Shown here piece by piece: positions 18,769-27,425 of a stretch of DNA of 64,000 nt. This DNA is from Prochlorococcus sp. scB245a_520K10 (GTDB lineage Bacteria > Cyanobacteriota > Cyanobacteriia > PCC-6307 > Cyanobiaceae). The notes beneath the pieces were generated by a model. It saw nothing but the letters and a program-made list of their open reading frames with translations. It searched no databases and was not told the origin of the DNA. Numbering within the stretch: position 1 is the stretch's first letter; every line of letters begins with the position of its first letter. The translations under genes and the position numbers were made by a program. The stretch covers positions 310,001-374,000 of the forward strand of contig JFNU01000202.1 of NCBI GenBank assembly GCA_000634515.1. Reading direction: 5' to 3'.

Positions 18769-19887
18769 TTGAAAAAAGGATTTTCTTTACCTTTGTGGGT
18801 TGCAGGAGCCGCTAGGTCGGCATTAAAAAAACTTGTAGGTTTGCCATTTGATAATTATGAAATACTAAAAATTCCTAATGAAAAAAAAGAAGTAAAACTC
18901 AAGATTCATTCAGTAGGTTTACTTAAAGATGATTCGCATGCATTAGGAATTTCCTTTGCAAACTCTGGCTTAGATCTTGACATTACACAAAACTTAGAAA
19001 TATGGACAATAGTTTCTTTAGAAAAAATCCCCTTTAAAAATACTTCTCCAACAAATCCAATCAATATTATTCCAGGATCTGGTGTAGGTATCTATGAGAA
19101 TACATCAGCTATATGCATTTCTAATTTTGCTAAAAAAGTTTTATATGAAAATTTGTTGGATATCCTTCCAAAGGGTTTTAATTTGAATTTGGAAATTATT
19201 TTTCCAAATGGGGAGTTTTTAGCAGAAAGAACTAGTAATAAGTCATTTGGTATTGTTGATGGATTATCTATTATTGGAACTTCTGCAGAGACTTATTTGA
19301 GTGCTTCACCTGATCAATTAGAGGAAGCGAAAACAAAGCTAGCGAATCTGACTACAAATGATTTTAAAGGGAAAGTTGTTTTTGTTATTGGTGAAAATGG
19401 TTTAAATTTGGCAAAAACTTGTAATGTTAACTTGCCAATTATAAAAGTTGGTAATTGGATAGGACCCCTAATAGTTGATGCTGCAATAAAAAATGTTAAA
19501 ACTGTAATTCTTTTTGGTTATCATGGAAAATTAATTAAATTAGCAGGCGGCATTTTTCATACACATAATCATTTAGCTGATGGAAGAATAGAGATTCTCG
19601 TTTATTTAGCCGTTAAAGAAAAAGTACCTTCTGAAATAATAGTTAAATTATCTCAATTAAAAACTCTTGAAGATGGCTTATTATTTCTTGAAAAATTTAA
19701 TAAATCTATAGCAGAGAAATTATTCCAAAATTTATCCAATACTATTGAAAAACGTTCCTATGATTATGTTAATAGATATGTAAAAACAGATATTGAAATC
19801 GCATCAATTATTTTTGACAAAAAAAGGAAAATAAGGTGGTCAGGAACTAATGGAAATAATTATATTTCTTATTTTCAAGGAGATTAA
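18769..19887 (+). CDS. cbiD: Cobalt-precorrin-5B C1-methyltransferase
   Basis: Methylates C1 of the corrin ring in anaerobic-type cobalamin synthesis. Recognisable parts: FSLPLWVAGAARSALKKLVG at the N-terminus, NIIPGSGVGIYEN, NLEIIFPNGEFLAERTSN and FGIVDGLSIIGTSAE. Length is 372 aa, typical. The start is TTG at 18769; no in-frame ATG precedes the conserved segment. No cobalamin riboswitch is visible in the 60-bp spacer. It is followed 48 bp later by guaA. Confidence 0.93.
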   Translation: MKKGFSLPLWVAGAARSALKKLVGLPFDNYEILKIPNEKKEVKLKIHSVGLLKDDSHALGISFANSGLDLDITQNLEIWTIVSLEKIPFKNTSPTNPINIIPGSGVGIYENTSAICISNFAKKVLYENLLDILPKGFNLNLEIIFPNGEFLAERTSNKSFGIVDGLSIIGTSAETYLSASPDQLEEAKTKLANLTTNDFKGKVVFVIGENGLNLAKTCNVNLPIIKVGNWIGPLIVDAAIKNVKTVILFGYHGKLIKLAGGIFHTHNHLADGRIEILVYLAVKEKVPSEIIVKLSQLKTLEDGLLFLEKFNKSIAEKLFQNLSNTIEKRSYDYVNRYVKTDIEIASIIFDKKRKIRWSGTNGNNYISYFQGD

Positions 19888-19935
19888 TTTTTGATTGATT
19901 ATGCTTTTGTAAATAAATTGAGCTAACTTTTAAAC

Positions 19936-21522
19936 ATGAGTCAAACATCTTTAAAAAAAGAACGAGATCCCTCAATATTAATTTTAGATTTTGGATCTCA
20001 ATATTCTGAATTGATTGCAAGAAGAATAAGAGAAACTAATGTTTTTTCTCTTGTAGTAAGTAACTGTATTTCAATTGAAGACATTCTTAAAATTAATCCT
20101 AAAGGGATAATTTTAAGTGGGGGTCCAAATTCTGTATATGACCAAAATTCTCCTAAATGCGATGAAAAAATTTTTGATTTAGGCATTCCTATTCTTGGTA
20201 TATGCTACGGAATGCAATTAATGGTCAAAGAACTTGGAGGTTCTGTCTATTCAGCCACAAAAAAAGCTGAATATGGTAGAGCACCAATAAATATAGATTT
20301 AGAGTGTGACCTGCTCTGCGATGTAAAAGATAAATCAATAATGTGGATGAGTCATGGCGATTCAATTAATTGTTTGCCTGATGGATTTAATAAAATTGCT
20401 CATACAGAGAACACACTCCATGCAGCAATTTCAAATGATAGAAAAAAATTATTTGGCGTACAATTTCATCCTGAAGTTATTCATTCAGAGTATGGGATGA
20501 CGGTAATTAAAAATTTTGTTTATAAAATCTCCACTTGTGTTGCTGATTGGACAACCGAAACCTTTTTAGAAGAAACAATTCCTAGGATAAAAGAACAAGT
20601 TGGTAATAAGAAAGTTTTGCTTGCCTTGTCAGGCGGAGTTGATTCTTCAACACTTGCTTTTTTACTTAATGAAGCAGTTGGAAATCAGCTTACATGCATG
20701 TTTATTGATCAAGGTTTCATGAGAAAAGGTGAACCAGAATTTTTGATGAACTTTTTTGATAATAAATTTCATATAAAGGTTGAATATATTAATGCTAGGG
20801 AAAGGTTTATTGCCAAATTAAAAGGGATAACTGATCCGGAACAAAAAAGGAAAATTATTGGTGAAGAATTTATAAGAGTATTTGAAGAAGAAAGTAATAG
20901 ATTGGGACCTTTTCATTACTTAGCGCAAGGAACTCTTTATCCTGATGTTATTGAAAGTGCTGGTACCAATATTGATCCCAAAACGGGCGAAAGAATAGCT
21001 GTAAAAATAAAGAGTCATCATAATGTGGGCGGATTACCAAAAGATTTGCAATTTAAATTAGTTGAGCCATTAAGAAAACTTTTTAAGGACGAAGTCCGAA
21101 AATTAGGCGCTGCATTAGGTTTGCCGGATGAAATTATAAAAAGGCATCCATTCCCAGGACCAGGGTTGGCAATAAGAATTTTGGGAGAAGTGACTAATGA
21201 AAAACTCGATTGTTTAAGAGATGCAGATTTGATAGTGAGAGAGGAAATTAAAAAAGCTGGTCTTTATGATGATATTTGGCAAGCATTTGCAGTATTGCTA
21301 CCGGTTAAAACTGTAGGAGTTATGGGAGATAAAAGAACTTATGCATGGCCAATAGTTTTACGTTGTGTATCTAGTGAAGATGGTATGACAGCAGACTGGT
21401 CAAAAATTCCCTTTCAGATTTTGGAGAGAATTTCAAATAGAATAGTAAATGAAGTAATTTCAGTAAATAGAGTTGTTTTTGATATAACAAGCAAACCTCC
21501 TGGAACTATTGAGTGGGAGTAA
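19936..21522 (+). CDS. guaA: GMP synthase (glutamine-hydrolysing)
   Basis: Converts XMP to GMP using glutamine nitrogen and ATP. The class I amidotransferase domain has C90 in GICYGMQLM, with H178 and E180 in FHPE. The ATP pyrophosphatase domain has the P-loop SGGVDSS (232-238). The C-terminal dimer domain includes [15 protein letters not shown] and ends KPPGTIEWE. At 528 aa it is full length with all catalytic residues. Confidence 0.97.
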   Translation: MSQTSLKKERDPSILILDFGSQYSELIARRIRETNVFSLVVSNCISIEDILKINPKGIILSGGPNSVYDQNSPKCDEKIFDLGIPILGICYGMQLMVKELGGSVYSATKKAEYGRAPINIDLECDLLCDVKDKSIMWMSHGDSINCLPDGFNKIAHTENTLHAAISNDRKKLFGVQFHPEVIHSEYGMTVIKNFVYKISTCVADWTTETFLEETIPRIKEQVGNKKVLLALSGGVDSSTLAFLLNEAVGNQLTCMFIDQGFMRKGEPEFLMNFFDNKFHIKVEYINARERFIAKLKGITDPEQKRKIIGEEFIRVFEEESNRLGPFHYLAQGTLYPDVIESAGTNIDPKTGERIAVKIKSHHNVGGLPKDLQFKLVEPLRKLFKDEVRKLGAALGLPDEIIKRHPFPGPGLAIRILGEVTNEKLDCLRDADLIVREEIKKAGLYDDIWQAFAVLLPVKTVGVMGDKRTYAWPIVLRCVSSEDGMTADWSKIPFQILERISNRIVNEVISVNRVVFDITSKPPGTIEWE

Positions 21523-21595
21523 GTTATCAAAATTTCTAAATAATTAAGGAATTTTAATTTATACAAGAAATCTTTTTAAATTAGATTTAAACATA

Positions 21596-22309
21596 ATGAG
21601 CGAGATTATTAAACTAAGTCGATCTACGGTTGAGAAATATCTTAGTTGTCCAAGATGTTGTGTACTTGATAAAAAATATCAAATAAAACCACCCTCATTA
21701 CCATTTACTTTAAATATAGCTGTCGATAATTTATGTAAAAATGAATTTGATCACTACAGAAGAATTCAGGAGCCACATCCATTATTTATTGAACATGGCA
21801 TTGATGCTGTTCCTTTTAAACATAAAGATTTAGAACGTTGGAGAAGTAATTTTCAAGGAATAAGATATAAGTCAATTGAACATAATTATGATTTTGGTGG
21901 AGCTGTGGATGATATTTGGCAGAAAAAAAATGGTGATCTTATCATTATTGATGTAAAAGCAACATCTAGAAACAATTTTGATTGGTCTGAGACTTTTAAT
22001 AAATACGAATATGCAAAAGGCTATAAGAGACAATTGGAAATGTATCAGTGGCTATTTAAAAAGAACGGATTTAAAGTTGCCGAAGAAGCTTATCTCTTAT
22101 ATTTTAATGGAAAGAAAAATGAAGAGGTTTTTAATAATCAATTAAATTTTGATGTACATTTAATTAGATTAGATTGTTCTACATCATGGGTAGAAAATAA
22201 GATAATTGATACGGTCAAATTATTGCGTTCTGATATTTTTCCCAAACCTTCATTAAATTGTGAATACTGCAATTATTTAAAAAAACGTTGGCAATTATCA
22301 ATAACTTAA
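21596..22309 (+). CDS. PD-(D/E)XK nuclease-superfamily protein with cysteine pairs
   Basis: The 237-aa protein shows a RecB/Cas4-like nuclease core: LSRSTVEKYLSCPRC start (the usual family opening), D105/D106 in GGAVDDIW, D119-V-K121 in IIIDVKATS and Q146 in KRQLEMYQWL. Cysteines C18, C21, C22 at the N-terminus and C222, C225 (CEYC) at the C-terminus could hold an Fe-S cluster as in Cas4 and AddB. There is no helicase domain and no cas gene nearby. It lies between guaA and an unknown gene on the same strand. The DNA-repair role is an inference. Confidence 0.8.
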   Translation: MSEIIKLSRSTVEKYLSCPRCCVLDKKYQIKPPSLPFTLNIAVDNLCKNEFDHYRRIQEPHPLFIEHGIDAVPFKHKDLERWRSNFQGIRYKSIEHNYDFGGAVDDIWQKKNGDLIIIDVKATSRNNFDWSETFNKYEYAKGYKRQLEMYQWLFKKNGFKVAEEAYLLYFNGKKNEEVFNNQLNFDVHLIRLDCSTSWVENKIIDTVKLLRSDIFPKPSLNCEYCNYLKKRWQLSIT

Positions 22310-22389
22310 TTCTTATGGAGAATTTTTGGGTATCTCTGGAAAAATAGTAAATTAAAGATAATCTTTAATTAGATAATTTATTTAGACTT

Positions 22390-22998
22390 GTGATAAATTC
22401 AAAAAATTCTGAGAGAAAGATAACTAATCATCTTCAGCAAGATGTAGTAAAGGTATCTGGTAAAACAATTTTTATTAATCCTTTTTTGTATTGGCGAAGG
22501 TTTGACGAGAATACAAATAGGTGGCTTAGAGAACCTGGTCAAATGTCTGAGGACCAAATTAATCCAAATAGGAATCGTTTTTATCCAGAAATAGAGTGGA
22601 CTGATTTAAGCCATGAGCAAAAGCTTATAAAAGATGCAACCGTAGAGATGTTTCTAAAAACTCTTGAATTGATTAGTACATTTCATCCTTACCTTAGTGC
22701 TGGACAGCTATTAGAAGTTGAGAGAAAAATGGCCATCATAAAAAAAATTCCTTTTGAAAAGTGGGTCACAAAATCTTTCGCTAAAAAAGCTAAATTATTA
22801 GAAAATGAAAAAAGAAAATATCAAAGAGAAAGGTTTTTTAGTAGCTGGAGGGAATGGTTTAGTCTTGAAAATACTCAGCAAGCTATTTTGCCATTGATCG
22901 TCATTGTATTTTTATCAATATTCATTGGTTGGTCCTTAGGCATATCTAAAAATAGTTGTAATCCTTATTTTGAACAAAATTTAGATCAGTCAAATTAA
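22390..22998 (+). CDS. Conserved hypothetical protein with C-terminal membrane segment
   Basis: I do not recognise a named family. The 202-aa protein has a soluble part with NPFLYWRRFDENTNRWL (about residues 28-44), which looks like a conserved cyanobacterial motif. A basic helical stretch covers about 125-155. One transmembrane segment (ILPLIVIVFLSIFIGWSLGI, about 167-186) precedes a short tail. Tail-anchored topology with most of the protein in the cytosol is inferred. The start is GTG at 22390. It lies 80 bp after the nuclease-like gene. Confidence 0.7.
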   Translation: MINSKNSERKITNHLQQDVVKVSGKTIFINPFLYWRRFDENTNRWLREPGQMSEDQINPNRNRFYPEIEWTDLSHEQKLIKDATVEMFLKTLELISTFHPYLSAGQLLEVERKMAIIKKIPFEKWVTKSFAKKAKLLENEKRKYQRERFFSSWREWFSLENTQQAILPLIVIVFLSIFIGWSLGISKNSCNPYFEQNLDQSN

Positions 22999-23097
22999 TT
23001 TTTTATTTTTTTTGGTATCGAACTTAATATTATTTTGAAAAAATAAATTTTTTATTTAAAATTGGTACGAGTGAAAGAATTTTTAAAATATAAATTT

Positions 23098-23247
23098 ATG
23101 AATGAAAAATTTACTTCAAATAATTTTGAAAATGATGAGTTAACTCTGAATACTAAAGAAAGTGATTATAAAAAGTTAGTTACTAGACTTAGAGAGATAA
23201 GCTCAACGATTGCATTATTGGAAAAACGATATTTGGATAAATTTTAA
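23098..23247 (+). CDS. Tiny acidic hypothetical protein upstream of PBP2
   Basis: From the ATG at 23098 it encodes 49 aa, ending in a heptad-like helix (YKKLVTRLREISSTIALLEKRYLDKF is the C-terminal region, positions 24-49). A longer TTG/GTG start at 23062 or 23071 is possible. Its stop lies 5 bases before the likely TTG start of PBP2, so it may be translated just ahead of it. The function is unknown; the helix could be a coiled coil. Confidence 0.45.
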   Translation: MNEKFTSNNFENDELTLNTKESDYKKLVTRLREISSTIALLEKRYLDKF

Positions 23248-23251
23248 ACTT

Positions 23252-25042
23252 TTGATAAAAAGTAACTCTAATAAAAAACTGATTTCATTAAAGAGACAAC
23301 CTTTAGTCTTACTAATCTTTTCATCTATCTCGTTTTTATTGATTGTATTTAGATTAATTTTTTTGCAACTATTAAATTATGAATCTTTTAAGCAAATGTC
23401 TGATGAAAACCGGATTAGGCTTATTGCTTCTCAACCAATACGCGGAAGAATACTGGATAGAAATGGTAATGTTTTAGCAGATAGTAGAGTCAAATACTCC
23501 TTAATAACAAAGCCCCAATCTGTAAGTGATATCAATTGGGAAAAACACAAATTGAGTATTTCTGATTTGCTAAATGTTGATAGTAATTTAATTGAAAAAA
23601 AATATTTTGCTGGTCTAAAAAATAAGCAACTTTCAGTTACTATTCTTGATGATTTAGATGAGGATCAAATAATAAAATTTAAAGAAAATGAAGATAATTT
23701 ATCTAGTTTTGAAATAGCTACGAAATTAATTAGAAATTATCCTTATAAATCTCTTGCTGCTCATGTAATTGGTTATACTCAGCCAATCACTGATCCAGAA
23801 TTTAAATTTTTATCTAAAAAGGGTTATAAACTAAATGATTTAATAGGAAGAACTGGAATTGAATATGTGTATGAAGACTTTATAAGGGGTGAATGGGGTG
23901 GAGAGATGGTTGAAGTAAATTCTTTAGGCAACTTTCAAAAATCATTGGGTATTAAACCTTCAATAAAAGGTAATGATATTGAATTGACGATTGATATAAA
24001 TTTGCAATTAGTTGCTGAAGAAGTACTTAAAGATAAAAAAGCTGGAGCAATAATAGTGATGGATCCAAGAGATGGTGCAATAAGAGCAATGGCTAGCAAG
24101 CCTACTTTTGATTTGAATTTTTTTTCAAAGGATTTTAAGCCTGAGAAAGAATATAATAATATATTTAATTCATCTGAAAAACCTCTTTTTAATAGGGCAC
24201 TAAATGCTTATGATCCGGGAAGTGTTTGGAAAATTGTAACTGCTTTAGCTGGCTTAGAAAGTGGTAAATTCCCTAAGGATACTTTGCTAGATACAAAACC
24301 ATGTATCATTTATGGAAGTCAATGTTTTAGGGAACATAATGATTTAGGTTTTGGGAAGATAGGTTATGAAGACGCTTTAAGAGTTTCAAGCAATACATTT
24401 TTTTATCAAGTCGGGTATGGAGTAGGCGTTGATAAAATTTACGAGGTATCCAGAAAGCTTGGTTTTAATTCCTTATCTGGGATTGAAATTTCTGAACAAG
24501 AAAATATAGGATTAGTAGCAAGTAGTGAATGGGCTAGAGAAGGTAGAGGATGGGGCCAACCTGGTAGAACTCCATGGGTTCCGGAAGATATTGCGAGCAT
24601 GTCTATTGGACAATTTGTTGTTCAAGTTACTCCTATTCAAATAGCTAGAGCATATTCTGCGATTGCAAATGGAGGTTATTTAGTCACTCCCCACTTAGCT
24701 AAAAAAGGTGGGAAATACCCTTTAGATAAAAAAAGAATTAAAATAGACATTGATCAAAATAATATTCAGTTGATAAAACGCGGGCTGAGGAAAGTAGTTG
24801 AGTCTGGCACAGGTGCATCAATTAATTATGGCGTTTCAAATTTACCTCCAGTTTCAGGTAAAACTGGAACTGCTGAAGATGGTGAAGGTGGCTTAGATCA
24901 TGCTTGGTTCGTTTGCTTTACTCCTTCTGAAAAGAGTGAGTTGCTGGTAGTTGCTTTTGCACAAAATACTCCTGGAGGTGGATCTGTACATGCACTTCCA
25001 ATGGCTAGAGAAATTTTGAAAGTTTGGAATGAAAAAAAATGA
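23252..25042 (+). CDS. Penicillin-binding protein 2, class B transpeptidase
   Basis: Cross-links peptidoglycan. An N-terminal transmembrane anchor (LVLLIFSSISFLLIVFRLIFL) is followed by the class B signature RGRILDRNGNVLADS. The dimerisation domain precedes the transpeptidase domain with S324-V-W-K327, S379-S380-N381 and K537-T538-G539. It is closer in layout to the MrdA/PBP2 elongation enzyme than to FtsI, but that is not settled. The start is probably TTG 23252, giving 596 aa. A longer form from TTG 23210 would overlap the preceding small gene. All active-site motifs are intact. Confidence 0.9.
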   Translation: MIKSNSNKKLISLKRQPLVLLIFSSISFLLIVFRLIFLQLLNYESFKQMSDENRIRLIASQPIRGRILDRNGNVLADSRVKYSLITKPQSVSDINWEKHKLSISDLLNVDSNLIEKKYFAGLKNKQLSVTILDDLDEDQIIKFKENEDNLSSFEIATKLIRNYPYKSLAAHVIGYTQPITDPEFKFLSKKGYKLNDLIGRTGIEYVYEDFIRGEWGGEMVEVNSLGNFQKSLGIKPSIKGNDIELTIDINLQLVAEEVLKDKKAGAIIVMDPRDGAIRAMASKPTFDLNFFSKDFKPEKEYNNIFNSSEKPLFNRALNAYDPGSVWKIVTALAGLESGKFPKDTLLDTKPCIIYGSQCFREHNDLGFGKIGYEDALRVSSNTFFYQVGYGVGVDKIYEVSRKLGFNSLSGIEISEQENIGLVASSEWAREGRGWGQPGRTPWVPEDIASMSIGQFVVQVTPIQIARAYSAIANGGYLVTPHLAKKGGKYPLDKKRIKIDIDQNNIQLIKRGLRKVVESGTGASINYGVSNLPPVSGKTGTAEDGEGGLDHAWFVCFTPSEKSELLVVAFAQNTPGGGSVHALPMAREILKVWNEKK

Positions 25043-25064
25043 AATTCTTTTAGGTTTTAAAAGT

Positions 25065-25589
25065 TTATGTTTTTAATTTTTTCATTTGCAAAAGTCTTTG
25101 AATAATATCTTCAATGGTTTTGGTATCTATTGGTTTACTATATGAGGACAAAAGTTGTCTTCCTAATACCTGACTTCCTAAATGAACTAATTGTATGCGT
25201 AACGAAGTAAGAAGTTCTAATCCTATCCCGCCAGAAAATGTGGCAATTGCAATAGGTTGACCATTAAATAACCGTCTGAAGTCATCTCCCGAAATAGAAA
25301 GCCATGCTATGAAGTTGGAGAGAATGGGGGGTATAGATCCATTATATTCCGGAGCACAAATAACCCACTTTTCTATTGCGAAAAGCTTTTTTTTAATTAA
25401 TTCTATTTCAACTGGAATATTATCTTTGCTGTGAATTCGTGGATTAAATAGTGGAATATCAAGGGTGGTAAGATCTAATATCTCAGAACTAATTTTAAGT
25501 TCAATACTTTTTTCAAGGAATTTTTCAGAAAGTTCTAGATTTTTCCCGCAACTAGCCGAAATGATTATTAAATCTTTTGATTCAGTCAT
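25065..25589 (-). CDS. NADPH-dependent FMN reductase-family protein
   Basis: A flavodoxin-like fold of 174 aa. Start IISASCGKNLELSE takes the phosphate-binding loop, and CAPEYNGSIPPILSN matches the family motif PEYNGSxPxxLKN. The predicted activity is FMN or quinone reduction with NAD(P)H. It lies 17 bp downstream of flv1 and on the same strand as flv3-flv1. It could supply reduced flavin or serve as an electron partner, which is an inference from position. Confidence 0.85.
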   Translation of the reverse strand: MTESKDLIIISASCGKNLELSEKFLEKSIELKISSEILDLTTLDIPLFNPRIHSKDNIPVEIELIKKKLFAIEKWVICAPEYNGSIPPILSNFIAWLSISGDDFRRLFNGQPIAIATFSGGIGLELLTSLRIQLVHLGSQVLGRQLLSSYSKPIDTKTIEDIIQRLLQMKKLKT

Positions 25590-25606
25590 AAATTCTATAA
25601 ATAAAT

Positions 25607-27409
25607 TTAATAGTTAGCACCAGTTTTACGGTGATGTACTGCTGTTAAACTATCGGATTTTAATATATTACCGTGTAGCACTTCGGCGTAAATTACCCAA
25701 TGATCTCCACATTCCATTCTCTCTTTTACAGAAGCATCTAACCATGCTAAAGACTCAGGAATGATTATTTGTTCGTTGGGAGTCAATTCTATATTTAATC
25801 CCTCAAATCTATCTTCTCCTGGTGAAAATGGTTTTGTAAATCTTTTCATAGGTTCTTTAAAATCTTTTTCACTTAGAATATTTAAAGCGAATGAATCTCC
25901 AATTTGAAGTAGAGATTCGACAGATCTATCTTTTGCTACTGCAATACTTAATCCCGGTGGAGAAAAACTTGCTTGACTAACCCAAGATGCAAGCATAGCT
26001 CCTCTGATATTATTCTTATCTTTTCCTTTAGAAGCGGTTAGAACACAAAGTGAGCCAATTACTCTTCCAAGAGCTTGTAACTTTGGATCTGTTTTACTCG
26101 TTATCATTCCCGTATCTGACTTTCTAGGTTTTTTCTTGGCTTTCTTTATAATTTTTCTCCCAAAGTGAGTTCCTATTTCTTCTAATTCTTTAATTTTTGG
26201 TTTATTTGGACTGAATTTAATTCTTATAGGGTCAAAACTAAACTTAAATCCGCCGTCTTTTAATTTTGATTCAAGTAAATCTATCGCTTCGCCGCTCCAG
26301 CCAAAACTACCAAAAATCCCAACAGGTTTATCTCTATTGCCTTCTGATAACAATGTTCCAAGTGCACTTACTATAGGCGTAGGGGCGTGCCCCCCAAGTG
26401 TGGGAGATCCTATTAAATATCCATCAGCATTTTGGATGGATTTTATAAGTACATCATTTGGTGTAAATTCACAATTAATACTTTCTACTTCAACAGAAGT
26501 TCTATTTATTCCTTTGGCCAGAGCATCGCCTATGGAGGCTGTATTTCCATAAGCACTTGCATAGATAAGAGCGATTTTAGGATTATTTGTTGTGAGATTT
26601 TCACCCCATAGAATATAGTCATTTAAAAAGCTTTTTAAGCTGTATTCGATAGCTGGACCGTGCAATGGTGCAATAGTTTTAATATCATAATCTGCAATTT
26701 TTTCAGTTATTGATACCACTTGATTTGACATTGGTGCCATTAGACAATCATAAAAGTGTTTTCTATCAATTTCTGTGCTAATTCGATTTGTCTCAGACCA
26801 ATATTCAGATGCAATGTGTGCAGAGAAAATTTTTTCACTAAGAAGTATTTCTTGATTACGTTCATAAATTATTAAGCCTCCAGGCCAACGAGCCGTTGGA
26901 ATGGGAATTAACTCTAGTGAAATGTTACCTAATTCTAAATTAAGTTCCTTTTTTACTATGTTTATTTTGGGTAATTCAATTTCAATGAATTCTTTTAAGT
27001 TAGGATTTCTTTGATTCCAAAGTTCAGTTATAAGTTTAAAGCCTGGATTAGAGCAAGTAATAGTTGTGTTTTGAAATTTTGTACTTGTATTTTTTATAGT
27101 TTGAATAATTTGGGGATTAATATGACCAGAAATAAAGTTGATTTTATCTAATTTAAATTGATCGCAAAACTTAGAAATTACTTTATTAAATGAATTTAAA
27201 TATTGTTTCTCAGGGGGATGAATAATAAAAAGTTCCTCATGATTTCTAATGAAAAAAGTATTAAAAGAGGTTCCTTTTTCAAGGTTAAATTCAAGTTCAA
27301 ATCTTTCTTTATTTTGGTCTAAAAATCTTACACAAGAAAAATTTTCGGTAATTTCAAATTCTGATAAGTTTTCATTTTCTGTGAGTAAGCCTATATTTAT
27401 ATCTGACAT
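25607..27409 (-). CDS. flv1: Flavodiiron protein Flv1-type (altered iron ligands)
   Basis: The 600-aa protein has the cyanobacterial class C layout: metallo-beta-lactamase-like domain (1-260), flavodoxin domain (about 275-420) and flavin reductase domain (about 440-600). The diiron ligands are changed. Where the partner has H-x-E-x-D-H, this one has H96-x-N98-x-Q100-I101; the next His is R174 (PTARWPGG) and the Asp is replaced by a Lys region. The final His is kept in HGP. This pattern fits Flv1, which works with Flv3 to reduce O2 to water after photosystem I. It is 16 bp downstream of flv3. Confidence 0.93.
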   Translation of the reverse strand: MSDINIGLLTENENLSEFEITENFSCVRFLDQNKERFELEFNLEKGTSFNTFFIRNHEELFIIHPPEKQYLNSFNKVISKFCDQFKLDKINFISGHINPQIIQTIKNTSTKFQNTTITCSNPGFKLITELWNQRNPNLKEFIEIELPKINIVKKELNLELGNISLELIPIPTARWPGGLIIYERNQEILLSEKIFSAHIASEYWSETNRISTEIDRKHFYDCLMAPMSNQVVSITEKIADYDIKTIAPLHGPAIEYSLKSFLNDYILWGENLTTNNPKIALIYASAYGNTASIGDALAKGINRTSVEVESINCEFTPNDVLIKSIQNADGYLIGSPTLGGHAPTPIVSALGTLLSEGNRDKPVGIFGSFGWSGEAIDLLESKLKDGGFKFSFDPIRIKFSPNKPKIKELEEIGTHFGRKIIKKAKKKPRKSDTGMITSKTDPKLQALGRVIGSLCVLTASKGKDKNNIRGAMLASWVSQASFSPPGLSIAVAKDRSVESLLQIGDSFALNILSEKDFKEPMKRFTKPFSPGEDRFEGLNIELTPNEQIIIPESLAWLDASVKERMECGDHWVIYAEVLHGNILKSDSLTAVHHRKTGANY

Positions 27410-27425
27410 TTTAAAGATTTATTTT

